DNA from: Coleophoma eucalyptorum
Lineage: Eukaryota > Ascomycota > Leotiomycetes > Helotiales > Dermateaceae
Direction: 5' to 3'
Assembly (NCBI GenBank): GCA_026120035.1
Contig: JALRME010000010.1
Span: forward strand, 682,001-746,000
DNA length: 64,000 nucleotides
Each line of letters opens with the position of its first letter. The stretch's first letter is position 1. The notes under the pieces were generated by a model. That model worked only from the letters and a program-made list of their open reading frames with translations. It was not told the origin of the DNA and made no database searches. The position numbers and the translations under genes were made by a program. Positions 1 through 11,341 of the stretch are shown one piece after another.

Positions 1-1609
1 GCACAAAGTTTGGCCGAACTCCCTTTGTTGTACGTTATTCAATCATTGCAGTTCTGGGAAATAAGTAGCAAAGAGTTAATACATACATGTCATTGGGCAC
101 AGAAATGAGCTAATCCGTTTTTAGTAGGGATGAATAACAAGACAGAAAGCTTTATTATCAACTGAAAACCAGCAGCAAACCGATTATGACGCTTAAGTTC
201 ACGGTTTACTTTCATAATTTCACAATACTCAACAGCTGCCTGATATATTTTATCCTCGAACGAAGTCAATATTCCAGTTTTCGCTGTTATATCTGAGATG
301 GGTAAGAACAAAAATCTGTGAAGCTTTGAGACTCTTCCACTAGGCAGAGTTCAAGCGTGTATTGAGCCTCGTCTGTGAGAAACTGCCAAGCAGGGCACCG
401 TCTTACTCCTCCGCTCTCTGTATTAACATAGCCACCACCGTCAAATCATGCCCAAGCCATATCTAACTCTACCAGCGAATCTCATTACAGCCTTGAGCTA
501 TATCATAAGGACAAGGTGCGGTCAAAGCGTGTAATTTCTCTCACTAACGTCTTCTATTGCGGACGGATCATATCTTGCACTTCTCATCTACATGTTATAC
601 TCTGAGGATGGTCCCATCATTATCTAGTGTCTCAATTCGTGAATAAATAAACCAATTGCTTCCTAGGTACCATTGGTAAGTGAGCGAATAGGGTGAGATG
701 CTTTTAGAGTGATATTGAAGTCCATTATAGATTGCTCGCTTAGAGAAAGATTAAAGAAATGTAGGAAGCGAGCGGCGCTGAACCAATGCAAACAACAGAC
801 TTGGACTTGGGTGATGAAACTCAGTTATTGAAAGCTCTACGAGTGATTATACGTGGGCTAGTCTCGATGGGTCGCCAAGAAGCGCTTGTAGGTCTGGCTC
901 CATCTATCGCTAGCACGAACCACAAACATGATCTCTTTCAGACTCCTGCATCATAAAGCACAAAAGCCAGCCATCTACATTAACACTAGAAGTCAACAAT
1001 AATGACAGACATTCCACAAGTCAATGAGATTTGCCCTGCCCTCTTTCACGGACCTTTAAGAAGCAGCAGCCTGAGAACAATGAGGCTTAGCATGAGCCAG
1101 TGGTCTGTATTTTCTCGCTAAGCAGAACTTGGGCAGTGATTCCCCGCCATTTGCCCGCCAGTACGGCACTAGAGTCCACATTCGCTCCTTTTCCCACCCA
1201 AATGCTGCAAATGATGACAAAGACACGACGTGGTGTGACTCAAACCTTCCGTTGCACATGTCTTGTCACTGGTGCCTTGGTGGCTCTCATTTGATCTACG
1301 TATTCGCTTAGTCATGCAGGGGGTGCTCTGATTGGCTGTGCCGGTTTCAGGCGGCAAGGCTTTCTTCAGCTCTTGTTGCCTGCTTGCTCGGCTTCTGATC
1401 GTCAAGTATAAGTATTTGATACTTCTTCCTCAGTGATTTGGTCTAAACCTCTCCTTCCAATTCTCCCATCCTCCCCCAATTGACCTCTCATACCATCTTA
1501 TTTGGCATCCACAAACCCCTATCCCCCTGGATTGACCCCAGGCAGCAGTCCCACTTCCTTTCATTGCACTTATTCACGACCCCAGCGCTAGCAACCACAG
1601 TAGTCAACC
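1..1609. other. Left-end non-coding stretch and leader of the DUF4139 gene
   Basis: I see no convincing coding region here; the short open frames lack family features and plausible splice partners. The last 200 bases (about 1420-1600) are strongly pyrimidine-rich on the plus strand, as is common in ascomycete promoters and 5' leaders, and lead to an ATG in a good context (CAACCATGG) at 1610. A partial gene entering from the left cannot be excluded. Confidence 0.5.
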
Positions 1610-4084
1610 ATGGCGATTGACGTTCCTCACAAACAAGAATTCCGTATCCGGAATCTCCCCACTCGAAGCGTTGTTCTCTACCCAGATAGAGCACAAATCA
1701 CTCGTGACATTAAAGAAATCACTCTCAAACCTGGGGCAAACCAAATCATCATCGATGGCCTAGCACCAACCGTGGATAAGCACTCGATCAAGGTTGAGGG
1801 AACGGGGGCTGCAACCATTACTGACCTGGCTGTCGATTATCTACCCAACAGAGAACACTACGAGGACATTTACCCCTCAGACTCCGATGATGACCAAAGC
1901 GACGACGACGACGATTTCACTAAACCCGAATCCGACGTCGTCAAGGCTGCTACAGAGGAGCTTCGACGACTTAATCTGATTTTAGCTGATGAATCTGAAA
2001 AGATCAACTCTGCGACCAGTCGTCTTGCTCTCCTTGACAATTATTCGCAGAGTGTCCGGAACAACCGCCCCTCCGATCTAGATGTTGTTCTGAAGTCGTA
2101 TCGGGATGAGCGGGAAACTATCTATGCTGAGCACAGTGCCAGCACAAGAAAATCGTACGAGATTCAACAGCAAATCAACAAAGCTGCGAAGGAGCAGCGT
2201 AAGGCCACCAATGCAGCCGCCAAGGCAGACTTAAAGAGCCAGAAAGAGAAGACTAAGCTTCGAGAGAAGAAGCTTCGTCAGAAGGCCGAGATCGCCAAGG
2301 AGAAGGCTCGGATCAGGAGGGAGCGCGAATCATTCTGGGCAAGAGATGTCTACCGGATTACCGTCACCTTGGAACCTGCTTCATACACCCCAGGTTCATC
2401 GCGTCGAAATTCCATGGATAGTGACACTTTCGTCAAGCTATCACCAGGGATACCTGGAAACCTCGAGGGCAGTGAGCTTAATCTTACGATATCCTACGTC
2501 ACGTACGAGGCTTTCTGGTCACCGCGCTATGATCTCAGCCTCGATACTCTGAAGAATAGCGGCATCTTAGACTATGGTGCTGAGCTCGTCAACACAACAT
2601 CAGAAACCTGGCGCGATGCTAAGGTGATTCTATCGACATCCCAAACTACCTTCTCTGGTCTCAGAGAAACAATTCCAACTCTTCATCCTTGGCATGTTCG
2701 ATTGGCCAGAATGGGCTACAGAGACAGCCATGGTGCTCTTTTCAGCAAGTCTGAGATGGCATCCAATTCTCAGTTGAAAGCGATTGAAAATAGCCGTCGC
2801 TCCAAACCCCGGCATGAAATGTTCGGAAGGGAGCCTGCACATACGATCTTTGGAAAGCCTCGAGCCGTGGTACGCAATGAACCCCTATGCATTAACCAAG
2901 CACGTCAAGCATCGCTTTTTGGCAATGCAAATAGCGGCAATCCCTCCGCTTTTGGCAATCCAACCACTGGCGGGCTTTTTGGTAGCTCACGAGCAGCGCC
3001 GACTGCTCCCCCACCTCCTGGCAATGCAACTGCCGGCGGGCTTTTTGGTAGCTTACAGGCAGCGCCTCAACAAGCGCAACAAGGTTTTGGTGCTACAGCA
3101 TCCACTGGTACCTCCCTTTTCGGGTCTGCGGCTCCTCGAGCCCCGCCACAAGCTTTGCAGAGCCATGGTGGAGCTGAAGAAGATGCTGAAGAAGAAGAAG
3201 AAACAGTCCAGAATACTGCTGTATCGTTTGACGAGGACGACTTGGGAACACTTACTCGGGCAACTGCTCAACTCCAGTTCGAGGAGGGCGCTTGGGAAGA
3301 GAGTGGCATGACTACCACCTACGATGTACCTGGCCTCAAGACAATGGAGCCAAGTAACTCGACTGTCAAGCACAAAATCGCGAAGATCGATTTCAAGAAG
3401 ATTATATTCTCCCACATAATTATTGGCAAATTGCGCCAAGTTGCTTTCCTCAAAGCTCGGATTTGCAATTCCTCCAAGATCACGCTACTCAAGGGTCCAC
3501 TGGGTCTCACTCTCGATGGATCATTCCTCGGCCAGGGAATTTTCCCCAGATGTTCTTCCGGAGAAAGTTTCACTCTTCCTCTTGGAGTTGATCCCGCCAT
3601 CACCGTAGGATATCCCAAACCAACAGTCCAGCGCAGTCAATCTGGTATCTTCAGCAAGGAAGATAGTAACGTCTTCAACCGAACCGTCATAATCACGAAC
3701 ACAAAGCCAAACAGCGCCGTTGATATTACCGTGCTGGACCAGGTTCCCGTTTCAGAAGACGAGCGACTCAAGATCGACATTGCTTACCCGCGAGGTCTCA
3801 AGATTGGTGGCGACAAAATCAATACTGGAACAAGCTCTGGCACTGCAACAATTCCATCTCAGGCTCTAGTGAAGAACCAGGCTGCAGGTACGCGGGCCAG
3901 TGCCCACGGCTTGAATTCAAATGGCAAGGAAGTTAGTCCTGGCAAATGGGGAACTGCTGAAGCGACGGCGAAGAAGAACGGCGAGGTTGCATGGAATGTC
4001 AAGTTAAACCCTGGACAAGGTGTAAAGTTGGTCCTGGAGTATGAGGCTAGCTTCCCTGCTGGCGAGAATATTGTGGGTGTGTAA
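1610..4084 (+). CDS. DUF4140/DUF4139 (mucoidy inhibitor A-like) protein with GLFG repeats
   Basis: A single-exon gene for 824 residues. The N-terminus (about 15-80) matches the DUF4140 pattern, with a short strand ending SVVLYPDRAQITR and then GLAPTVDKHSIKV. An acidic loop (about 90-105) and a Lys/Arg/Glu-rich coiled coil (about 120-240) follow. The C-terminal half has the DUF4139 beta-rich pattern, including SYVTYEAFWSPRYDL and VILSTSQ. Between the DUF4139 parts, about residues 433-506 form a low-complexity Gly/Ala/Pro insert with two GLFG, two SLFG and further FG dipeptides, like FG nucleoporins. The family's molecular function is not established; bacterial members are linked to mucoidy. 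The ATG has a good context, and AATAAA near 4222 could serve polyadenylation. I am confident of the gene and family, not of a role. Confidence 0.9.
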   Translation: MAIDVPHKQEFRIRNLPTRSVVLYPDRAQITRDIKEITLKPGANQIIIDGLAPTVDKHSIKVEGTGAATITDLAVDYLPNREHYEDIYPSDSDDDQSDDDDDFTKPESDVVKAATEELRRLNLILADESEKINSATSRLALLDNYSQSVRNNRPSDLDVVLKSYRDERETIYAEHSASTRKSYEIQQQINKAAKEQRKATNAAAKADLKSQKEKTKLREKKLRQKAEIAKEKARIRRERESFWARDVYRITVTLEPASYTPGSSRRNSMDSDTFVKLSPGIPGNLEGSELNLTISYVTYEAFWSPRYDLSLDTLKNSGILDYGAELVNTTSETWRDAKVILSTSQTTFSGLRETIPTLHPWHVRLARMGYRDSHGALFSKSEMASNSQLKAIENSRRSKPRHEMFGREPAHTIFGKPRAVVRNEPLCINQARQASLFGNANSGNPSAFGNPTTGGLFGSSRAAPTAPPPPGNATAGGLFGSLQAAPQQAQQGFGATASTGTSLFGSAAPRAPPQALQSHGGAEEDAEEEEETVQNTAVSFDEDDLGTLTRATAQLQFEEGAWEESGMTTTYDVPGLKTMEPSNSTVKHKIAKIDFKKIIFSHIIIGKLRQVAFLKARICNSSKITLLKGPLGLTLDGSFLGQGIFPRCSSGESFTLPLGVDPAITVGYPKPTVQRSQSGIFSKEDSNVFNRTVIITNTKPNSAVDITVLDQVPVSEDERLKIDIAYPRGLKIGGDKINTGTSSGTATIPSQALVKNQAAGTRASAHGLNSNGKEVSPGKWGTAEATAKKNGEVAWNVKLNPGQGVKLVLEYEASFPAGENIVGV

Positions 4085-4617
4085 TAGGTTGTAGGATTTT
4101 TGGCAGGAAACTTTGGCAACAGAGCCGCGGGATACTGGGATTGTGTTAGTATTTGGGCAAATCGGGAATGGATATGAAATCCATGTTGATTTACAGGCAA
4201 AATTGAAAAACAGGGAGGAAAATAAAACTTCAGCATAGATAATTAACAGGTAGCAAAAGAAGAATAGGAAATCTTTGCACCATAACCTTATTTTGACAAA
4301 TCGTGTGAACTATAAGTGATATCCCAAGTACAACTTGCCCCTCCAACTTCCTATCATGGACAAATCTTGCAACTTTAGTCTCCCTCTCAAATAGTCTAAT
4401 CCCGTATGAATTGTTGGCTTAGCCAATATCTTTAGCGACCGGAAAGCGGCGACTTCAGAATCTTACACGAAGCGAGAAGCCTTCTAAGTCCCGGCAACTA
4501 TTACTCATATTGGCATTATAGACTGATATGTCCGTCATTTTCACACCGAGTAAATCTAAGTAGTTTGAGCAGTACTGGATTCGAGGCATAGAAAGTAGTA
4601 GAGAAAGAACCAACACC
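4085..4617. other. Intergenic region
   Basis: It holds the presumed 3' end of the DUF4139 gene (AATAAA at about 4222) and the promoter of the deaminase-like gene. I see no coding region. Confidence 0.5.
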
Positions 4618-5864
4618 ATGAACAAAACACCATATACCACCATCCTCGAATGGCAATCCGCCGTCGCCTCGAGCTTGAAAACCGATACCTTCATCACACG
4701 GGTCCCCAAGGTAGAACTCCACATCCACATTGAGGGCAGCATGACCAGTGCACTCCGCTGGCAGCTCGGCCAGCGCAACCACATCCCCATCCGCAACTTC
4801 TCGCAGACGCAAACCTACACCACCTTAACCGCGCTGCAATCCGCCTACCATCTGAACAACCCGCTCCAACCCCGCAGCACCACCGGCTCCAAACAGATGT
4901 CGGCCTTCTTTGAGGCCTACTACGGCGCCATGGACGTGTTGCGCACCGAGCAGGACTTTTATGATCTGGCCATGGATTATTTGGCGCGGTTCGCGGGCAT
5001 GGGCGGGCGGTATGCGGAGGTTTTCTTTGACCCCCAGGCGCATACTCGGCGCGGCGTAGAGTGGGAGGTCTTTATGGCTGGGTTGGAGAAAGCGAGGACG
5101 GATGCCGAGAGAGATCTGGCTGTGAGTGGTTTCCCGAACCTCGCTCCTACTTGAAGACTTTTTAGGTTCTGTTCGGTCTGCAGCGCTGCAAAACTGATTT
5201 GCGGATGTTGTAGGTCAAGTGCAAGTATATCATGTGCTTCCTCCGCGATTCACCACCCGCCGATGCAGAAGCTCATTATGAAGCCGCATTGCCATACCGC
5301 AACAGCATCATTGGCATCGGTCTCGACAGTAACGAGTTCGGACGGCCGCCGCTCTTATTTCACGACTTGTTCACCAGAGCTCGCAACGATGGGTTTAAAA
5401 TCACGGCGCATTGCGACGTGACGCAGCAAAACTGCCATGAGCACATCCGGCAGGTTGCGTGTGACCTAGGTGGCTCTGGTGCTGATCGCATCGATCATGG
5501 CCTCGATATTGCAGATGCGCCGGCGCTTTTGGAGATTGCGAGAGAGAAGAGACTGCTTTTGACGATTTGCCCTTGGGCTTATGTGAGGCATATTCGTGAG
5601 GAGAAGTTGTTTGCTGATATTCGAAAGCTGGTTGATCTTGGTTTGAGGATTTGTATCGCTAGTGATAGTCCGGCGTATATGGAGGAACAGTGGCTGGTTC
5701 AGAATCTGTTGCTAATAAGACTTAAGTGTGGATTTACCAACGAGGAGATCCTGGAACTGCAGAGGAATGCTATTCTTGGCTGTTGGGCGGATGAGGATGT
5801 GAAGCAGCAGTTGCTGGATGATTTGCATGCCTTTGGGATGCAATCTGGGGTCGTAACGTCGTAA
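4618..5864 (+). CDS. Adenosine/adenine deaminase-family protein, catalytic Glu position changed
   Basis: Two exons, 4618-5121 and 5214-5864, give 384 residues; the 92-nt intron has a GTGAGT donor, a CTGAT branch-like site and a TAG acceptor and keeps the frame. The family fold is clear: the metal-binding HIH in VELHIHIEG (His35, His37), adenine-deaminase-like segments FFDPQAHTRRG and MCFLRD, the third metal His in AHCDV (His234), RIDHG (His263), and the metal Asp in SDSP (Asp319). Classical members have HAGE, whose Glu is the catalytic acid/base; here the motif is HCDV, with Val at that position. SDDP is also changed to SDSP. It may be a deaminase with another substrate or a non-canonical mechanism, or a family member with altered chemistry. 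The fold is certain; the activity is not. Confidence 0.88.
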
Positions 5865-5910
5865 AATTTGTGGTATCTAGTTTTTTACTATATATGAATG
5901 AAACTTTTCT

Positions 5911-6969
5911 CTATATCCACCTCGGACTTGACGGAGGTTTCCTTCTCGAACTCGCAAGACTTGGACGATCAGGCGTCATGAGCCCTAAAGCCGAGTCTCT
6001 AAATGCATCTGGTCGTTTTCCTCCCTGCCCTTTTTTCGTCCTGTCCTGCGGCGACACTGAAACTTCTTTCCTCACAGTCGACGCTCTGGTGGCTCTCATA
6101 TATTCCGGTACTCTCTGTTCTTTGGCAGGCTTCATCTCTTTCAGGCTTCCGCTTTGAAAGGAGGCCAGACTCCTCTCGTCCTCGTCCTCATCATCCTCCA
6201 AACCCACACCGGAGTCTTCCCGCTCATGTAGCGACCTCTTATCTTCTCTTTTCCACCCAATCTGCACATCTACATCCGTTTCCCTTTGCACCGTCGTCCT
6301 CCTCCCTACACCTCTCAGATCCAAATCCTCCACCCAATCTTCAATTTCCGTAAACTCGTGACTCATCGCACACTCATCCACAAACTCCTCAACTAAGTCC
6401 GCCATATCAACCAGCGTTTCCGCCTCCTCTTGCATAATCACCACCAACTCCACCAATTCCTGCAGCGCATCGCTCTCCTCCTCCATAACTGCCTGCTCGC
6501 CCATAATCACATTCATGATCCCCAAAACATCTTGAAGCAGCGACGTCAAGTTCGCCGGCGCAACCGATGCGGGTGACGGCGGTGCTTGCATCATTGTATC
6601 AATCTCGAGAATGCGATTCTTGGGGATGGGTCGCAATGGCGAAGGGACGATGGGGAACCCGTATGACGGTTCTGCGTCGGCGCCGTTGTTATTTCTGCTG
6701 TCCTTGGGCAGCGCCAGCGGTAGTGGTAATTGCGGGGATAGAGGATATTCTCTCGGGGTCAACATGTGCGGTTCGGGCATAAAAAAGATCGGGATCTCTT
6801 CGTCTTCGTTCAGCAGAAATCGCTCGAAGTCTTCATCGCTGTCGTATGGGCTTTCGAATGGGGGTGGGGATGGTTGACTGCGCTCGGGTGATGGTGGGAA
6901 GTGGTTTGCGTGCTTGTGCCGGAAAGGAGGGTGGATTTGTGGTGTTGATGGCTCTTCGATCCTCCACAT
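5911..6969 (-). CDS. Hypothetical acidic, proline-rich protein
   Basis: A continuous 352-residue frame with an ATG at 6969, convergent with the deaminase-like gene and ending 46 bases after its stop. The N-terminal 150 residues are rich in Pro, Ser and acidic residues (PPSPERSQPSPPPFE, SDEDFERFLLNEDEE). Residues about 140-210 are rich in Glu, Leu and Met and probably helical (LLQDVLGIMNVIMGEQ, then ELVELVVIMQEEAE). The tail is Ser/Arg/Lys-rich. No catalytic motif, signal peptide or membrane segment is visible. I do not recognise the family. The long open frame and biased composition favour a real but probably disordered protein; a further upstream exon cannot be excluded. Confidence 0.6.
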   Translation of the reverse strand: MWRIEEPSTPQIHPPFRHKHANHFPPSPERSQPSPPPFESPYDSDEDFERFLLNEDEEIPIFFMPEPHMLTPREYPLSPQLPLPLALPKDSRNNNGADAEPSYGFPIVPSPLRPIPKNRILEIDTMMQAPPSPASVAPANLTSLLQDVLGIMNVIMGEQAVMEEESDALQELVELVVIMQEEAETLVDMADLVEEFVDECAMSHEFTEIEDWVEDLDLRGVGRRTTVQRETDVDVQIGWKREDKRSLHEREDSGVGLEDDEDEDERSLASFQSGSLKEMKPAKEQRVPEYMRATRASTVRKEVSVSPQDRTKKGQGGKRPDAFRDSALGLMTPDRPSLASSRRKPPSSPRWI

Positions 6970-8685
6970 AACTCTTCTTGCCTTCTAGACCACTTGCTTA
7001 CTTTTTCCGTCGGCCAGGGAAGGTTGGAAGTGAGCAACGAAACAAGTTGGTCAATGGCTGGGAAGGCAAAGTTGGTTGGCTGGGAGGCGGGATGTGTTGT
7101 ACCTCGAATCGACTCGAACCCTGTCCAGTAGACACAGGAGGTATTAGGCAGGCTTAGGGAGAATTGTGGCTCGTAGATCTGTAGGATAAGACAACGCGTC
7201 GCCGTCAGGGCTGGTATCATGCGAGTTCTGGAGTGGGAAAACAGGGGATGTGAGTTCAGTCCAATAGTTCCTAGCAAGGAGGAAATGTATTTTCGTATCG
7301 ACAAAATAGCTGAAATCGAGTTAGAATTTTCTGCGCTTCCAGGTGGCGGAGTAAGGTGGTTACATTGTTATGTATATTAACTCCCATCCCCCTCCATTTC
7401 GAACCCAACGTGTACCTTGCAACCAAGACAATTCCCTCGGCCCAGAAGCATCAACACAGACGTCATGCCCACGCTACATACCCAATCTTTCAATCCGCAA
7501 GCTGCCTTCCACGCAGAGAAGAAGGTCCCTTAACGCTCACAGACGTATAGAAGTCATGCTATAATAACAAATGCGAAAAAGCATTCATGCTCTTTCGCTC
7601 GCTTAGGGTGGTGAGGAGGCAAGATCCTAGCTGAAAGGGGTCCGAGTTAAGCGAGCAACTCTTCTACGTATAATCTTGGGTTGTTCTTTCAAAGGTCTTC
7701 ACGACCTATCTGCGGCAGAAGAATGAAAGAGAGTATTATATTCCGAAAAAGCTCCAATCTGATGAAGTACGCCTCTCTATCCGAGTTCCACAGATCCAGA
7801 TTTCAATCTGTCCTTCCGCCCTTTATTTCTTTCCTGCCTCCTTCCAAGCCTCCTCGGCCTCGCGAGGTGATCCATGTCAGGGGATTAACAACGCATAACA
7901 TTAGGTAGTGATGATCCCCTATCCACATAACCCATATCTCCACCACTCGCAATCCAACCAATGGATAAGATGCTGTGCTGAGAACCGCAAAGTACCAAAT
8001 TCCCTCGTGCTGAAGTTTAGCACGGTACGAGTGCACAGTAGAAAAGGATGTTTCAGACGTCATTCGATGTTTACATCCCCAATCTGAATTTTTGCTTGGT
8101 CTGTTTCATAAGCGGTTTTTGAGCGGAGCGGGGAGCTTACCTACTTTCTGCTAATAACATGCGAGAAAAGGCTTGTGTCTAAGGTTATTGAGCAATACAT
8201 CTGACGAAGCGCTTTATAAAGAGAAATAATCTTTTGTCCTGCGCTTCTTGTTGCTGCTACGCAGTATCATCAGGGCTTAGCAGTTATGCAGAGACGTTAA
8301 ACGGAACAGAGGCACTCAGAGCCATGCGAAAGCTAAATTGTTCATCCTCACCTATATCAATTGCAATATATTCATGCCGGAGCCTTTCCAAAATCCGACC
8401 CGAACCTCTAAAGTCTCCTGAGCACAAAACTTCGAACCTGCCCTGCTCTGATCGACCTGAATCCCAAACTATCATAAATATAAAAGCCAAAAAAAAAGAG
8501 AGACCGTTCAACGCGTGTTGAACCGCCTTGTAAAAAAAGCACAATTATACCCCAGCCTCTTGTCTACCCCAAGAACACCTTATATTCCAAATCAGCAGGA
8601 TGAGAGTTAACACAATTGCAGAAATCCTTCACCAGGAGATATTATAACATGCTATGGGAAAACCAGCACCGCCTCCGTTCCTATC
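6970..8685. other. Non-coding stretch
   Basis: This 1.7-kb gap lies between the start of the acidic orphan gene and the end of the metalloprotease-like gene. The short open frames show no family motifs and no consistent splicing. A small hairpin lies at 7573-7598 and a 9-bp inverted repeat at 7597-7605/7648-7656. Confidence 0.45.
7573..7656. repeat. Small hairpin and nested inverted repeat
   Basis: Positions 7573-7582 and 7589-7598 can pair with one mismatch around a 6-base loop. GCTCGCTTA at 7597-7605 recurs in inverted form at 7648-7656. No target-site duplication or transposase was seen. It could be chance or a remnant of a small element. Confidence 0.3.
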
Positions 8686-11341
8686 TTAACTCCCGCTTGC
8701 ACTAGCATTACCACTGGAGGCACCCGTGCCAGTACCAGTAGTAGCCGATCCATCAGTCTCAGAGTTAACACTCGTTAAAGTTATATTCGTCTGATATATA
8801 AACCCATCCAGATAAGCATGCCACGCCTCGGGTGCTTGATTCCTCAACGAACTCAATCTGCGCAGGCTTGAATTAAGCGAGGTCAGCCTTTGTTGCTTCG
8901 ACCGAATCTTTGGTGACAGGCTTCCATCGAGTAATTCGATCAAGCTACGCACAAAGAGCGTCAGGTCTGACCGATATAGAAGCTGCCTGTGCTCGTTAAG
9001 ATATTTTGTTTGAAGAGCTTGGGATAGGTTGATGTTAATTTGGGCTAGAATATTGTTGAGTTTGAAGACGAGCGTCCATTCTTCTTGGTCAGCACCAAGG
9101 AGGTTTCCAGTGCCATTTTGAAGACCACCAGGACCATTTTCATACAGCCCCATGCGAGCGACTTCAATTCGTTCAGCGAGAGAGTTGAAGATACGATCAC
9201 CTTGTTCGTTAGAGCATGCATTGATGATTTGAGTTAGAAATATGCGCACTTCTCCGTTCCAGCTATGCAAGTTGGAACGCCAGTCAGAGTACGTCGTATG
9301 ATCCCTTTTTTCCATTGTCAATAGGTCTTGGAAGGCGTTGGAATGTGCTGTGATGGCTTTGTCAAGACTATCTACCACACTCTGTGCCCAACTTTGCTGT
9401 TCAGGTCCTTGCACTGCATACGCGCCTCCTTGAGTAGCTTCATAAATTCCGTGGATTTGTACATTCATTTGGCTGACTTTATCGTGGTAGCTGGTATGGA
9501 GTTTGGCACTTTCAATCATAAGCTCGCCCCAGACCTTCGCTATCATTTCGTTGGGTGTTAGGGCTAAGAGTAAATATTTCTGATCAAGCTGTGCTACACC
9601 AGCATGCAGCCCCGTTGTCTGAGGAGTGAAGTCATTTCGATGAATCCTAAAAGCGGGATTCGTTCTCCAAATACCCTCAGGCCCAGTTCTTCTCCAGTGA
9701 TCTTGTTCTACGTAATCGACTCGGGAACCGTGAGTGAGATATTTGGTATGCATAACTTCGAGGCCAAATGATGTGATGCCGACGTTCCAGAACTCTTCTT
9801 GGAAGATTCTTTCGAAGTGTCGGACGGGAAGCGGCCAATGGATCTGGAATCTAGGAAGAGACGGTGACGTGAGTACGACTCCTTTTGCGCTCTCGAGGAC
9901 TGTAGGCCAAATTTGGGACATGAAGTATCCAAGCGGACCTCCTGGTTTACCTGAGAGGAAAGGTTCTCCTTGTCCACCAAATACCTATCTTGAGTATCAG
10001 GACTTGACTAATGCCTAGTAATATTTCTAAGAATTACTTACAACTTGCTCCATATGATGCCCCAGTTCTGACACGGGGCACTGATCCCAATAAGCCTCCC
10101 ATAGAGTGTCACCTTCACCTGGTACATCTCCCATAATCTGATCAACACAACGTTCAGGGTGCAAGAGCCAGAAGTGAGTTCTCCAAATGGTATGCTATGT
10201 TACAAATATCAGCTCCTGCAGCGAATCTTTCAGGAAATAAACAACTCACCACAAGCTCATGAACCTATTCAAACCCTAATATTAACATGCAATAGGAAGG
10301 AAGCAAGAGACCAAGAGGTAAAGCTTACAATGATAATAGTAAAAAACCACTGGATACCCAAACGCTCGGAATCAGACAGATCGTCCCTCAGCAACGGCTC
10401 TACAAGGCTGATGAAATCAAAATAGACCCAGAACTTCGTGGCCTTAGGGTCCGTGGGAGGCAATCCAAATTGCCCCCCTAGTTCCATGCTCTGTGTGCAG
10501 AACGCCAGGCCGTATGAGCCTCTTGTTTCTGGATCGCCGGTACAGGGGTCACTGCCGCCTGCGAAAAACCCCAACTTGAGGCGCTCTTTCATGGTCGCGA
10601 AGATCTTCTCCAGATGCCGACGAGCACCTGCGCGCTGCGCCAGAGTGATATTTTTCTTCGGGATAGCTTGCAAGAGGAGTTCTTTATCCTTTCTACTTTG
10701 TAAGTGTTGATCCTGGGGCTGGATACGACTGAGATCTACGGGGTAGATATCTGCTAGGACAAGTTCTTCAAGCTAGCATTTTTATAATCAGCACAACGCC
10801 GCTCATACTTGAAAACTTTGGAAACAGGTCTTACGAAAGCAAGCATATTCGGAGACCTCAAAAGGCGCGATGCAGCCTGTACGGACGATTGTACATGAGG
10901 CTTCACCCTCGGATTATGCATGGTCCAATCCCCCAACGACGGGTCATTCTCATCAATCTCCCAGAGGGCTGTCCGTTCAAATTCCCCATCCCTCTGCTCC
11001 TCCCAATTCTGGTCCTCCAAGAATGGCAGTAGCGGGTTCGTGAGATTTGAGTCCATCATTTTCCTTGTGGAAATACAATCCAGATTGATCAGTTCTTGTG
11101 TGGTGAAGCCATAAAAAGCAGTCCTCTGCTGTTCTTCCCGCTTCTGGTCAAACTTAGTCTTGTTTTCTTGGTCGAGGAACGTCATGAAGTCGCCATTTCC
11201 AAAGTCAAGAGCAGGTAGTTGTGGCAGGATGGGTGACCAGGCACTGCGATTCGTGGAGTGTCCGCCTGAAATTTGGACGTCGCCGTATTTTATGGCATAT
11301 GCTGTTTGATGCTGGGCATGTATTGGTTCGGAGGACGACAT
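8686..11341 (-). CDS. HEXXH zinc metalloprotease-like protein, five exons with a 15-nt micro-exon
   Basis: I reconstruct exons 11341-10835, 10772-10329, 10264-10250, 10194-10042 and 9984-8686, all joining at codon boundaries, for 805 residues. The four introns (62, 64, 55 and 57 nt) have GTAAGA, GTAAGC, GTGAGT and GTAAGT donors and TAG acceptors. The 15-nt third exon encodes VHELV and the next exon starts with His, so the zinc motif HELVH (residues 319-323) exists only after splicing. Downstream, SELGHHMEQVVFGG (Glu365, Glu371) could supply the third ligand, as in gluzincin-like fungal proteins; that is inference. The rest of the long C-terminal part is mainly helical in appearance and ends in a Ser/Gly/Thr-rich tail. 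No signal peptide is visible, so it is probably intracellular. Substrate unknown. Confidence 0.82.

Noticed and set aside
6810..7304. 164-residue minus-strand frame
   Set aside because: It overlaps the 5' end of the acidic orphan in another frame and its His/Ser-rich tail reflects that overlap.
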